From Dama dama (taxonomy: Eukaryota; Chordata; Mammalia; Artiodactyla; Cervidae), in contig NC_083692.1 of the NCBI RefSeq assembly GCF_033118175.1, positions 93,366,501 to 93,430,500 on the forward strand: a stretch of 64,000 bases of DNA, in the 5' to 3' direction. Numbering within the stretch: position 1 is the stretch's first letter; each line of letters begins with the position of its first letter. This document shows positions 11,844-24,269 of the stretch, piece after piece. A program made the translations under genes and the position numbers. The notes under the pieces were generated by a model, which did no database searches, had not been told where the DNA came from, and saw only the letters and a program-made list of their open reading frames with translations.

Positions 11844-12977
11844 AAAATTAAATCTTAAATTCCTCCAATAAAAAACAAAAACACCTTCACACACACCTCT
11901 TTGCAGCAGGATAACACGGAAACATCTCAGCCTAGCAGCCAAGGCTCTCCAGGACAGGCTTCTCACAGACCTTGTCCCTTGCCTCCACTATTAATTCTAA
12001 AACAGGAAATGTCTACTCCAACCTTTTGCCCAAATTACCTTGCCCTTTCTCAATGCTGATCTCTTCCTTGTGCACCTCCCTTTCCTCCCCTTTGGTGTAA
12101 AAATACCCTATTCCCCAAGGCAGGACCCCAGTACCACCCTTTCACATCAGACCTCCGCTGCGGTGACCTCTGCTGCTGAGGTGACGGCTCCTCCCTTGCC
12201 CTCCGGGGAGAGGACAGGAGGCAGGAGCCACCCCCAGGGCACGCACGGAGGACAGCGCACGCCTGCACGCGGTCCCCAGGGTCAGGCCGCCCTGACTCAC
12301 TTCACAACACGGCAGCCTTCCCCCAGGAAAGGCCTGATTCCCAAATGCCATTTCACACTTCCCTGAAGCCCCTGTCACAGCTCAACAGATTCCCACGGTG
12401 GGTATATCTCCACAACCTGCTCTTGTGAGGTTCTTCCTCCGGTGATGGACGGGGCTGGGTCTGACTGCAGACTTCGCCCTGCGTGAGTTGCAGGGGCCAC
12501 TGGAGTGGGGAAGGATGGCCGGGGACAAGCCCGCAGGGACAGCCCGGGGCAGGAAGGAGGAGAGGAGGGCAGCAGGTGTCCCAGGAGCCACAGAGGAGGC
12601 AGGAAAGGCAAACAGGGGTAAAGGCGGGGAGCCAACTCAGAAGTCCTAAGGGAGGGAGCAGCATCGTGTGGCAAGATGGATGGGGAGGGACATCCAGGCG
12701 GAGGGCACGACGCATTGAGAGATGATGAAATAGGCGGAGGACACCAGGAGCTCCCTTTGACTGCAGGTAGGAGGCGCGGGGCACAGTAGGAAAGGGGTGG
12801 ACCATCGAAGGGAATCGTATTTATTGACAGGAGTTGAAGGCTCGAGGGCCTTTCAGGAGATCGAGCCAAGATCAGGAAAGAGGAGCAGCACTCTTACAGT
12901 CTTGGGATCATGCATAACCTCTCAGAGAGAGGAAAAGCTCTGGGAAACTGTGACACTGTGACCAACTCTACTTCATC

Positions 12978-13278
12978 TACTTCTCCTTCATGGGTGTTCA
13001 TTGGGAAGACAGATGTTGAAGCTGAAACTCCAATACTTTGGCCACCTGATGCAAAGAGCTGGCTCATTGGAAAAGACCCTGATGCTGGGAAAGATTGAGG
13101 GCAGGAGGAGAAGGGGATGACAGAGGATGAGAGGGTTGGAGGGCATCACTGACTCGATGGGCATGAGTCTGAGTAAGCTCCGGGAGTTGGTGATGGACAG
13201 GGAGGCCTGGCATGCTGCGGTTCACGGGGTCGCAAAGAGTCAGACACGACTGAGCGACTGAAATGACTGACTGACTGA
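12978..13278 (+). mobile_element. BovB 3' fragment (301 bp)
   Basis: From the ORF2 C-terminal codons to the tail, which here is a run of GACT repeats ('tgactgactgactgact'). Perfect 10-bp TSD, ctacttcatc, at 12968-12977 and 13279-13288. Confidence 0.92.
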
Positions 13279-13737
13279 CTACTTCATCCAACTCACAGAA
13301 ACCGTATTATATCAAATTGTTTCACAAAGGCAATACGAGGGAAAAAAAATTCATCTTCCCTAGTCTCTCCCATTATATTCCATCTAACAAGACTTTTTGA
13401 GGTTTGGCAAACAAAAACACACAGATGCAGCGCTGACCTCTCGGGGAAGCAGGAAAACAACATGGATGGTTTTCTCATGTCTGTGCAAACATGACATACA
13501 ACACACACGAGAGAAAGCAAACTCTGAGTAAGTACAGAAGTGAGATCATTTTTAAAGCACATACTAGTCACACCATACTCACTACTGTGTAAATACATGA
13601 TAATGCCGCCAAAAGTTTCCAACTGAAAAACCCAAGGTCTTGAAAAGAGAAAAATCTCAGATGCTAGGTTTCCTAAATTCCTTTCAAATTCCTTTCGCTG
13701 GGTTTTTTTCCTTTCAGGGGTGCTAAGGAATATACTT

Positions 13738-13866
13738 AATTTTTCTTTATTTTTTTGGCTGCACCAAGCAGAATGGGGGATTTTAGTTGCCCAACTAGGA
13801 ACTGAACCCCTGCTCCCTGCAGTGGAAGTGTGGAGTCTTAACCACTGGGCCACCAGAGAAGTCTCT
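13738..13866 (-). mobile_element. CHR-class SINE, short form
   Basis: Reverse-complement CHR unit ('ttggctgcaccaagcaga', 'cttaaccactgggccaccag'). TSD gaatatactt / gaatctactt at 13728-13737 and 13867-13876, 9 of 10. Confidence 0.85.
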
Positions 13867-16021
13867 GAATCTACTTTTAAGCTTACTCCTTTAAAGAAAA
13901 ATGCTCAGGGCTGTTGTAACACTGTTTGGTCCCAGAGCCTTCTTAATGTGATCCATGCATCTTAAATATTTTCTGCCACAAAGATCCAATACTATTTTTC
14001 AAACAGAATGGCCTGCTTGAAAGTCAGAATAGGAATAAAGTAGTATTCAGTAGGAAAGTTTTAAAAGGACCTAAAATATACACAGTGCCTTGTGGCTATT
14101 ACAACAACAACAAAACAGCTTTTATTTTTCAGCCTGTTTCATGCCTGAGGCCAGCTCTTGGGTCACTTGAGTGGCAATCTGAGGTCTTACGCGGCCATTA
14201 TCGAATCTTTCATCCCCTTCATGTCCACCTCACTGCTTACAAATCCTAATGCTCCCTAAAAGCACTCCAAATGCAGGACATTAAGTTCCACAGCACTAAT
14301 TTTTTAGATTTACATCACTACTTGATAAATGTTTTAATGCATTCCACGGTGACGGCAGCTTATTAACTCAGGAATTAAAGGCAGCAAAATCATCTTTTCT
14401 CCCTCAAATTACCAACAATCCCACAATGGTAAAATTTCTGACAATACTTTATCTTGTTAGAAATACAAAACTCTATAGTGGACCAGAGATGTCTAAATCA
14501 ATCATCTTCAATCTTACTGTGTATTTTAAAAAAAGAGATGTGGGGAGAAATTTTTCCTCTTCAATGTTTGCAACATAAAACTTGTTTTCTTTCTGGGAAT
14601 TCTAGAAGAAAGAGAATGAGTATAAGGGAATTTACATTTCAATGAAGAATGCAGCTTAGAGTGAACTGTTAGTTTTCAAGCAGTCCACTGAAGTTTAAGG
14701 CACATAGCAGAAAGACTAAGGTGGACTGCCAACAAGGCTGCCTCCGAATGGGATGTGAAGAGCTAAGAAGTGTCCTTGCAACCTCATTTCACAGTGACTC
14801 ATCTTGAAGGTGGGTGGGGAAGAGTGTTGGGTGTGTATATATGGCATGTCTGTGGATGGGAGGAGGGGTGATAAGCTATGAGATAGAGGGCTCAGAAGTA
14901 ATTCTCTTGGAAACAATAGCTTGATTTAACTCTAACAGCTCAACCAAACTTTTTCAAGGTAGGGTATTATTTTCAGAAATTATACGTGGAAGAGGCTGGA
15001 GAAGAATGTGAAAGGACATCTCAACTGGCAAAAAGATGCTTTCCTACTAAAAGTTACTTCTTGACCTGGAAGTGGCAGAAAACAACACGGAAAGCTGATA
15101 GACAAAACTGGATAGTTTAAACTAGCAGAAAGAGAAGCAGGGGTCACTCCCAGAGAGGACTGTGTGATGTTTGGAATGAAGGGGTCTTTCTTTTCCAGAA
15201 CAGCTTATCCAGAGGTCAAACTGTTCAGACGTGGGTTTCTTGAAGTCTGCCACTAAGAGGCAAAGACGGGGGGCAGATGAAGCTGTATGGATGAGGCCCC
15301 AGCTGAAAAGGAGCTTCAGACACCACGGAAGAGCTAGGAGACGAAGCCCAGCCTCACGTCTCGGGGTCACTCGTGCCCAGACGGGTGACCGTGAATGACG
15401 GCAGAACCTCTCAGCATCAGCTCCTAACTGAAGTGAGGAATGATGCCCACCCACAGGATTGCCAGGACTGGACGTCACAGGAGCTGCAGAAGCCCAGCCA
15501 GGTGCCTGGCCTTTCGAGGGCTGTGCTGTCTATTAGTTCCTGGCTGTTCTTCCCAAACCCACACACCACTGGAAACAGAGACTGCCTCTGGTTTTGAGGC
15601 TAACAGATGGCTAATCATACTAATATAGGCTGATGGATTAGTCTGGCATTTCAGGGCAAGGGCAAACCTAACTCTTCCTCTGAGGCAATCTGTCCCTTGT
15701 CCCTTCACACCTCCCTCACAGAGGCAAAAACCTCATCAAACTGTTCCCCTAAATGACTTTTACACGAATAAGATGGGTTCCAGAAAGATGAATCACTGCA
15801 TCTCAGTTTCTCTTTCCTTGCCCTAAATTGGAATGTTTCCAGACCAGCTTCTTTCAGGAAGTTGACCCTTTATTGTGATTCAGAACCTGAGACTTCTTTG
15901 TAGAGCGGATTATCAAGTTAAAGCCTACCCTACCTCCTTAGGCCAGTCTTAAGACATAGATGCTCCTTTAGATTTCTTCTGAGGTTCTCAATCATTGATT
16001 CTTAGAAAGAATACTCAGTCT

Positions 16022-16137
16022 GGACTTCCCTGGTGGTCCAGTGGTTGGGACTCTGTGCCTGCAATGCAGGGTGTGAGGTTCAATCTCTGGTCAGGGAACT
16101 AAGATCCCGCATGCCTCATGGTGCAGCCAAAAAAAGC
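16022..16137 (+). mobile_element. CHR-class SINE, short form
   Basis: Begins 'ggacttccctggtggtccag' and ends 'gtgcagccaaaaaaag'. TSD aatactcagtct / aatgctcagttt (16010-16021, 16138-16149), 10 of 12. Confidence 0.88.
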
Positions 16138-16417
16138 AATGCTCAGTTTATAAGAGTAAAGGCTTGACCTTAGCTGTGATTAACAGACACAAGCAACCAG
16201 TGTCATGGATAGTTTGATACTGAAGAGTAAACACATTACGCACTACCAAGAATTTCTCCTTCCTTTCACCTCACATTGACAGTAATTTAAATGGGATGAG
16301 GAACTGACAAGGATTGGACACAGAGTCTCTGAGGAAATTGTGTACGAACTGCTAGAGCTGTTTTATACCTGCTGTCACTTCCGGTCCTCAGAGCAGTGCT
16401 GTGACAGAGCTGTTAAT

Positions 16418-16573
16418 CCCCACTTCAGTGGCTCAGACGGTAAAGAATCCGTCTGCAATGCAGGAGATGCCAGTATTCTGGCCTGGAGAATTCTACGGAC
16501 AGAGGAGCCTAGCGGGCTACAGTCCACGGGGTCACAAAGAGTCAGACGTGACTGAGCAACTTTCACTTTCAGT
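16418..16573 (+). mobile_element. Bov-tA SINE with internal deletion
   Basis: The tRNA-like part runs to 'gcaatgcaggagat' and then jumps directly to 'gccagtattctggcctggag'. About 60 bp of the usual unit, including the B-box-like region, are missing. Confidence 0.85.
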
Positions 16574-18270
16574 TAGGAAACTGTTAAGAGGGTTGGTCGT
16601 CCCTCAAAGTGTCATGGCCAAAGAAGGGTGACTCCCAGAAGTGAGGCCAGGCTCCTGTCTCCTCGCAGCTTCACCCTGCCCTTAAGTCCTGATACAACTT
16701 CCTCCCTTCTAGACTCAGGACCCCCCAGTATGGCGCCATCATTTTTAATTTTGAAAGCACTGGACACATTCCATGTGCTTGAGTGTTTGAACGTGTTTTC
16801 TAAATCACTGCTTCAGTTCAGCTTCAGGTTTTCTGTTCCCGAGGAAGTCACATTATGACGCCTCCTCACCAGGACTGACGGAAAAACAGATGGACCCAGT
16901 GCCTGGCAAATGGCCACTCTCCCCTCCCCTTGCCCCCGTCGACCCCAGCCCAGTTTCCCCATTCCCAGCCCTCGTACACAAGGGACAATCCTGAACTTTC
17001 TGAGAGCTGCAAGTCCATACACTTAATTCCTGAAAAGGAGGGAATTATGAATAACCAAGATTCTGTGACCATATCACTCAAATCCCTTTCTCTGTGCATA
17101 GCTGCCATCTCCTTATGGGATACTTGTGATTGCATTTACAGCTGACCCAAATGAGCCAGGAAAACCTCTCATCTCAACAGCCTTAATTTAATCACATTTA
17201 GTTTACAACCAAGACCCTTTTCTGAATAACATGACATGTATAGATTCCAGGAATTAGGACCTGATATCTTTGACAGCCATTATTCAGCCCACTGCACATC
17301 CATACTAACCAATGGTTTAAAACATTATTCAAAGAAAAAAAATGCTTTTAACAGTTAAAAGTAAAATTCACCTAAAGATAACACAGTGCAAGTTAAGAAA
17401 TGCTTGCAAACTATTCTCATCTCTAGCTCACAGCTTCTGCAAGTTCTGTATCTTCCCAACATCTCTCTGAGGGCAAATTCCATCCTTATTTCACAGATCA
17501 GCAGCCGAGTGAATGCTGAAGACTCAGGGATCCGCATAGCACACTCTTATGTCTGTACATCCAGCTGACAAGTGTTTCAACTGACATGTTTGACTGAAAT
17601 ATGAGAAGGTTGGATGAGAAGGTTGGATTGGTAATACTTTAACAGAGAACAAAGTCATGCATATAAACCAATGCAGGGAAGCTAAATGAGCTCTCTTTTG
17701 TTTTAAGAACATAAGCTAACTGAAGAATCGCTTGTTTTAGCTCACAGCGTTCTCTGAGGACTAAATGAACCATAAAGCTCTTTACAACCCACAGTTATTA
17801 CATCCAAGTGACCCAGGCCTCCTCTGTGTTTCCACTATGAGGAAGCCAGCTGTGAGGGTGACTGTAACATGCGAGGCAGTTGGTTAACGAGCATCTCCCT
17901 GCTCGTCTCTCTCTCTCTCCGCTATGCGAATGGCACCCCAAGCATGAACCTACCCTTACCAGCCATCAGTTTTTAAACGTCCCAGTACGAGTCAGATTTT
18001 AAAAACACACTTTTTGATAAAAGCACACTGATCTTGCGAGTCTTCAGACTGGTTTAGGCCTCTCTTTTCATACTAACTTAGCCCCTTCAGTCGTCCCTTC
18101 ATTTCAATCATCTGGTCAACTGTTCACAGTGAGATCTGAGAGGGCGGGCCATGCATGCTGCACAGAACACCCAGCATCAGCCCTGGTGCCTGGAGCCACA
18201 GAGCGTGAGCGGGCAGAGCTAACTGTCTCCCTAATGTCTATCTGTCCCCTTGTTCAACAACCGTACTCCA

Positions 18271-18696
18271 CAGTAAGTCCCCGACAGACGAGCTTTCAAA
18301 TGGCGAGCTTTCACAGATGCGCACGTGCCTTCCATGCACAGCAAGCAGGAGCAGGGCTGCAGCTGGCCCCCCGCCTCCTGCTGCTGACCACCCTTCAGCT
18401 CCGCCATCCTCTCCACCCTCCAAGAAGTAGCTCTTCTTGCCTCTTCACTTGATGCCAGCCCCTGCACCCCAGCTGATATACTGCACTACTGTGCTTTTCA
18501 AGGTTCTGTACTGTAAAATCTTTAAAGTTTTATTTTATTGTGTTTTTTAGTGTATTATTTATGTGAAAAGTATTATAAACCCATTATAGTACAGTACTAT
18601 ACAGTTGATTGCGTTAGTTGGGTACCTCGGCCAACTTTGTTGGAGTTACGAATATGCTCTCAGAATGGCACTGGTCCGCGTGTAGGGGACTTACTG
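18271..18696. mobile_element. Non-autonomous DNA transposon with terminal inverted repeats (Tigger/pogo-like)
   Basis: The left end reads cagtaagtccccgaca, and the reverse complement of the right end reads cagtaagtcccctaca. The right flank is TA and the left flank CA, as expected for a mutated TA target duplication. The CAGT...CCCC ends and TA target are typical of Tigger/pogo elements. At 426 bp it is non-autonomous, with no coding capacity seen. The family name is inferred. Confidence 0.65.
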
Positions 18697-19312
18697 TAGT
18701 TTTTAAATGAGTACAATGCTACTGAGAATCAAGGACACATTTTCAAGTCAAGATCACTGTTAGATTTCCAGCCATCACAGGTATACACTACATATAAACA
18801 CATAATGTTCGTTACTGCAAAGATATACTCACCGCCCTACCTCCATTCTAAGTTGGTTCCTTATCTCTTGGCTTACCTCAACAAAACTCACAAGAGGAGG
18901 AAGAGGAAATCAGGATTTTTCACCTAATTTCCCTTCAATTAGCCTTTACATAGAGCTCAGCTTAAGAACGTGAGATTCCTCCTGACACTACAGAAGGGAG
19001 AGGTCCCATCCTCCACTCTCTAACCCGGAGCACAGACAGTGCAGCGCCTTGCCTGAGTGCCACATGCAAAGCTGGGTGGAGGGCTGGAGTCGGGCACGGA
19101 GAAGTGGGAGGTGGGAGACTGGCACACGACGGAGGCTAGCAATTCTAACCCTAAAATAGCCCATGCACAACACCCTCACCTTCAGATCTACATACGGGTA
19201 CATAAATAAATGACACCCCTAATTAATACATGGTATCAATATTAAAAAGTTAAACCTTTGTCTTAGAATGAAAGTAACTGCCCTGTCTTCCAAATGACAA
19301 TACTAAATATAA

Positions 19313-19328
19313 ACACACACACACACAC
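19313..19328 (+). repeat. (AC)8 microsatellite
   Basis: Eight uninterrupted AC dinucleotides. Confidence 0.9.
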
Positions 19329-19406
19329 CAGTCATGGTGAATAAAAACAGCACCACTGTATTCATGGTGCTTAGAACAGTGTTTGGTATGCAGTAAGCAC
19401 TCCATA

Positions 19407-20286
19407 CCTGCTTATTTAACTTCTATGCAGAGTAAATCATGAGAAACACTGGGCTGGAGGAAGTACGAGCTGGAATCAAGATTGCCGGGAGAAATATCAA
19501 TAACCTCAGACATGCAGACGAACCACCCTTATGGCAGAAAGAGAAGAAGAACTAAGGAGCCTCTTGAAAGTGAAAGAGGAGAGTGCAAATGTTGGCTTAA
19601 AGCTCAACATTCAGAAAACTAAGATCATGGCATCTGGTCCCATCACTTCATGGCAAATAGATGGGGAAACAGTGGAAACAGTGGCTGACTTTATTTTTGG
19701 GGGCTCCAAAATCACTGCAGATGGTGATTGCAGCCATGAAATTAAAAGATGCTTACTCATTGGAAGAAAAGTTATGGCCAACCTAGACAGCATGTTAAAA
19801 AGCAGAGACATTACTTTGTCAACGAAGGTCTGTCTAGTCAAAGCTATGGTTTTTCCAGTAGTCATGTATGGATGTGCGAGTTGGACAGTGAAGAAAGCTG
19901 AGCGCCGAAGAATTGATGCTTTTGAACTGTGGTGTTGGAGAAGACTCTTGAGAGTCCCTTGGACTGCAAGGAGATCCAATCAGTCCATCCTAAAGGAGAT
20001 CAGTCCTGGGTGTTCATTGGAAGGACTGATGTTGAAGCTGAAACTCCAATACTTTGGCCACCTGATACGGAGAGCTGACTCATTTGAAAAGATCCTGATG
20101 ATGGGAAAGATTGAAGGCAGGAGGAGAAGGGGACGACAGAGGGTGAGATGGTTAGATGGCATCACCAAATCAATGGACATGACTTTAGGTAGACTCCGGG
20201 AGTTGGTGATGGACAGGGAGGCCTGGCGTGCTGCAGTTCATGGGGTCGCAAAGAGTTGGACACGACTGAACGACTGAACTGAACTG
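19407..20286 (+). mobile_element. BovB 5'-truncated copy, 880 bp
   Basis: Begins in the reverse-transcriptase region ('cctgcttatttaactt') and runs to the GAACTGAACTGAA tail. TSD aagcactccata (19395-19406) / aagcactcaata (20287-20298), 11 of 12. It carries a long open frame, listed separately. A frame disruption lies upstream near 19520, at the position of the catalytic box. Confidence 0.94.
19531..20277 (+). pseudogene. BovB ORF2 C-terminal remnant, open for 248 codons
   Basis: An uninterrupted frame from a Met in the MAESEEE-like segment to the natural ORF2 stop. Motifs in order: GLKLNIQKTKIMASGP (about residues 24-39), FPVVMYGCASWTVKKAE (about 108-124), LRVPWTARRSNQ (about 139-150), and the C-terminal HGVAKSWTRL. 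It lacks the endonuclease domain and the reverse-transcriptase catalytic core, so it cannot act alone. Not a host gene. Confidence 0.9.
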
Positions 20287-20971
20287 AAGCACTCAATAAG
20301 ATAAAACCTCGTGACTAATTAAAAAATTAAACATTTTGTATTCCTGATAGCTTTCAGGTTAAATGATTACTAGCCTGATAGTGAGAAAATGTGCTTGAAA
20401 GAAAACACAAAGAAAGAAAAACAATGAACAGAAGGGAACAACTCACTTATCACTTATAACTGAGCTTGTAACGGTTTCAGGGGCAAAATAGCATATTACT
20501 TTGGAGGAAATTTAAATTCAGTCATCTTTTATATGATATTCATATATATCATCAGCTTCTTTTAAATGGGTGTTTGTCACTTCTAAGGCTGTGATAACAT
20601 TCATTCTAGTAAGGGAACGTCTGTTTAAAAAAAATCAGTAATACATCAAAATTTAAAATTGGCAAATATTCATTTAGAAAATTTTCACCTAATCATTTGA
20701 TGGGTGTTCAGCAATACTTAGCCAAAGATAAATAGAAGCATCTAATATTCTGAAAAAACTGAGCCACAGGGGGAAAATATGAGTTTATCCCAACATAAAG
20801 CAGTGTACTGAAAAAAGCCTGAAATATAACTAAGGTTAGCTGGTCTTTTATGGGTAAAATCCTGTGGATGGAGGGAGATAAATTGGGCTGAGTTGTAAAT
20901 CTATGTTTCACAGACCTGAGCAGAATCTAAACTGATACTACTCCTGTATAGGACGGACACGTAATCATATG

Positions 20972-21245
20972 CTGCTGCTGCTGAGTCACTTCAGTCATGT
21001 CCGACTCTGTGCGACCCCAGAGACGGTAGCCCACCAGGCTCCCCCGTCCCTGGGATTCTCCAGGTAAGAAAACACTGGAGTGGGTTGCCATTTCCTTCTC
21101 TAATGCATGAAAGGGAAAAGTGAAAGTGAAGTCACTGAGTCGTGTCCGACTCTTAGCGACTCCACGGACTGCAGTCTACCAGGCTCCTCCGTCCACAGGA
21201 TTTTCCAGGCAAGAGTACTGGAGTGGGGTTCCATTGCCTTCTCCG
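20972..21245 (-). mobile_element. Bov-A2-type dimeric SINE
   Basis: Two BovA monomers in tandem, joined by 'gcatgaaagggaaaagtgaa', with a GCT-repeat start ('gctgctgctgctgagt'). TSD gtaatcatat at 20961-20970 and 21246-21255, extendable by a g. Confidence 0.93.
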
Positions 21246-21539
21246 GTAATCATATGAGGCTTATTTAAAAGATAGCTAAAAACTCCCATGATAAGCTATT
21301 CAAGCTATAGACCTTTTGTATTTCTAGTCCTTATCAACTTTTTCCATGAAGATTCAGCAGTATGTCTTTATTCCAAAGCTAATTCTTCCTCCTTGTTTAA
21401 AAGCAATCCGCCCTTCAAGTAGGTCGTTGCATTAGTACACATTCTCAATTGCTCTAAAGTTGCCATAGCAACCATTGCTACTTTGGCCTTGTCTAGATTT
21501 TTGCGAGGAGAAAACAATGAGCCTAAATATTAGGGAACA

Positions 21540-21652
21540 GACTTCCCTGGCTGTCCAGTGGTTAACACTCCATGTTCCCAGTGCAGGTGGCACAAATTTG
21601 ATCCTTGTTCTGGGAATTAAGACCCTGTATGTCTCGCACTGTGGCCAAAATA
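21540..21652 (+). mobile_element. CHR-class SINE, short form
   Basis: 'gacttccctggctgtccagt' start and 'gcactgtggccaaaataat' end. Approximate TSD taaatattaggg / taagtattaagg. Confidence 0.78.
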
Positions 21653-21804
21653 ATAATGATAAGTATTAAGGGCCAAATTTTCATAAAAATATTACACCAC
21701 CAAAGATTAAAACCAGAAAAAGTGTATATCTTGGAAGAATCATTGATAAATCTTCCCATTTAGGCTTGAGAAACTCAAAATTAAGATTTTCAAGGTTGGT
21801 AGTG

Positions 21805-22026
21805 GTTTAATCGCTCAGTCATGTCTGACTCTTTGCAACCCCATGGGTTGTAGCCCGCCAGGCTTCCCTGTCCATGGGATATCCCAGGCAAGAATACTGG
21901 AGTAGGTTGCCATATCCTTCTGCAGGGGATCTTCCCCAGCTAGGGATTGAACCTGAGTCTCCTGCAATACAGGCAGTCTCCTGCGTTGCAGGAGGATTCT
22001 TTACCTACTGAGCCACCTGGGAAGCC
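21805..22026 (-). mobile_element. Bov-tA SINE with small internal duplication
   Basis: Reverse-complement Bov-tA. The segment 'cagtctcctgc' occurs twice near 21955-21990, a local tandem duplication inside the tRNA-like part. Confidence 0.88.
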
Positions 22027-22831
22027 AGATGATATTTAACATAGTCAAAGTACATTTACAGACTCAAGGTTAAAATGTACTTTAAGTGTGCTGATTATCT
22101 AAAACACAAATGGAAATGATCAGCCTCCCCCACGGCCCCATTCAGAAGCTACAGAGAACAGAGGTGCTTGATAGTCACACCCGCTGTCTCACTGGAGTCA
22201 AGACCAGGGTTGAGCAGAGGCCAAAGACGACAAGGAGGTGCTCAGGGCTAAGGGGTCCACCCAGAGCTGCTCTGACGCCCAGCTCTGCCCATTTCTCCTC
22301 TGAGCACAAAGGCAGAGGAAACATTCAACCCCCAGCGGGCGCTTGTATCACACCGAGAACTGATTTCTGTAAAAACGCCAAACACTAGGACACCACTCAG
22401 GGCTTTAAGAACTAACCAAATGCAAATGCTAATACTAGGTAGTCTTTACTACATGGAAAACTCTAAGATTTGTTTACTCCTTAATGCAACTAAACTGTAG
22501 CAGAAGTCTTCTTTCCTTACCACACCACAGGGAATCAGAACCTACTGCTAATGCAAAAGCATTTCAAAGCTACTCCAGATAGCGTTTTGTTGTAGACAGG
22601 GTTTTGTTGCACATGTCTCCGTGTGGATTTATTTAATAAATCTTTACACATCAAAAGGGCTCAGAATACTCCACAAAAAGATACTTACACAGGAAACACC
22701 ATCATCTGGAGAACTAGGTTCTGAAATGGGCTCTGAAAATTAGTTTTCTTGCCCCTTTGACCATCAGCATCCTACCTTACAGTGCTAAAGGAGAGGCAGG
22801 GATCCAAACAATTTTTAAAAATTTAAGAGCG

Positions 22832-22989
22832 TAGGACTTCCCTTGTGGTCCAATGGCTAAGACTCCATGCTCCCAATGTAAGGGGCCCAGGTTCGACCTC
22901 CTGGTCAGGGAATTAGATTCCACATGCTACCACTTAAAGAGTCCACGTGCCGCAACCAAGACTCAAAGCAGCTAAACAGATATTAAAGA
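22832..22989 (+). mobile_element. CHR-class SINE
   Basis: 'ggacttcccttgtggtccaa' start, 'ggttcgacctcctggtcagg' B-box region. TSD ttaagagcg at 22823-22831 and 22990-22998. Confidence 0.85.
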
Positions 22990-23854
22990 TTAAGAGCGCT
23001 TTATACGCCTGATACATGGACCCACTGCTTCACAGAGTGGAGCAGAAGAGATGCCTACCAGCGGAGGTGGGAGAATACTCTGGAAAGGAACGAACGTGCA
23101 GAGCTCAGAATTGCGAAGGAAAGCATCAAGCAGAGGCAGGGAGACCAGTTAGTGCTCGAGTCACCCCTCCCCAGTGGAGGGGCTTTCCGGAGCCAGGCTG
23201 ACACCAGCCCCTCCCACATCTGTAAAGACAGCTGGGCTAGATTATTCCTATCAACCAAGGACATGCTGGCACCTGGCTGAAGCAACGCCCTGAAGCCTTC
23301 ATAGCACATGAAATTACATGCTCCACTCTGGAGTTTCAGCTTTCTCTTTCTTTTAAACTAAGCTTACATTTAGCTTTTAAAGCAAGAAACCAACCAATGG
23401 AATATCTGGAGTCGGAGCTGGAAGTCCTTTTAACCACCACACCTTCGACAAGAATCCACTGGAAACCAGGTGTCCAATGGAGTGATGGAAAAAGTAACTG
23501 TGACAAACGAGATGGCTTCTGCCCTCAAAGAACTTGCACCCTGACACTCCAGAGTCAGGCAGGCATCTCCCCTCCCCTCACACTGCAGCTCCCAGGTACT
23601 TTAGTTAAGTAACCACAACACCAAAGCGCTTATTATTATTATTCCCTTGATCCTTGCCTATCCTGTGGCTCCTCCTGGCAGGCTTCTGAGGGGCTAAGGA
23701 GTTATCTATCTGGAGTCTTCTGCCTAACCCCTCAATTTCGCTTGGCAGGTAGGGAGTGGGGGTTGAACTGGAGAAGAGGCATTGGGACAAGCATAAGAGG
23801 ATATTAAGACAGGGGCCTGAGAAGAGAAGGGCACACCTATCACTATCTACAGGG

Positions 23855-24112
23855 ATGAAGCTGAAGCTCCAATACTCTGGCCACCTGATTCAAAGAACTG
23901 ACTCACTGAAAAAGACCCTGATGCTGGGAAAAATTGCAGGCAGGAGGAGAAGGGGACAACAGAGGATGAGATGGTTGGATGGCATCACTGACTCGACGGA
24001 CACGAGCTTGAGTAAGCTCTGGGAGTTAGTGATGGACAGGGAAGCCTGGCGTGCTGCAGTCCATGGGGTTGCAAAGAGTCGGACATGACTGAGCAACTGA
24101 ACTGATAACTGA
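23855..24112 (+). mobile_element. BovB 3' fragment (258 bp)
   Basis: ORF2 C-terminal codons followed by 'gcaactgaactgataactga'. Short TSD tacaggg at 23848-23854 and 24113-24119. Confidence 0.9.
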
Positions 24113-24269
24113 TACAGGGCATTAGGGGAGCTGAGCCTAAATGAGTTTGATTTCAGAAAAGGTACCGTTCTGCTACACCACTCCAGGTGGCCAGGAGGAG
24201 ACATGCAGCCTTTTATATGCACCTGACCTGAAGAAGTCTGCTTTCCCTGCTGCCCAAGTTATCTATAGA

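Larger units (their letters stand above)
7882..12967. other. Non-repeat intron blocks 8331-9316, 9627-10046, 10821-11364, 11857-12967
   Basis: 8331-9316 and 10821-11364 show nothing I can name. 9905-10000 ('cagcactgttctaagcactt') resembles an ancient SINE/LINE fossil. 12130-12870 is GC-rich, with several overlapping frames on both strands, a composition effect; no protein family or splice signal supports a gene. Confidence 0.55.
13289..19394. other. Non-repeat intron blocks 13289-13727, 13877-16009, 16574-18270, 18697-19394
   Basis: No exon, RNA gene or strong repeat seen. 13877-16009 is the longest unbroken unique stretch in the left third. A short (TC)n run lies near 17905-17918. 18697-19394 holds the (AC)8 repeat. 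Confidence 0.55.

Noticed and set aside
12353..12869. Overlapping 150- and 164-codon frames on the minus strand
   Set aside because: Overlapping frames in a GC-rich, stop-poor region, low-complexity Pro/Ser-rich translations, no splice or family support.
13293..13853. 186-codon minus-strand frame
   Set aside because: Its N-terminal part is read through the antisense of a CHR SINE and the rest has no family similarity; chance frame.
19531..20277. Long open frame that could be read as a host gene
   Set aside because: It is the C-terminus of BovB ORF2, with the same motifs as many other copies here and a TSD around the element.
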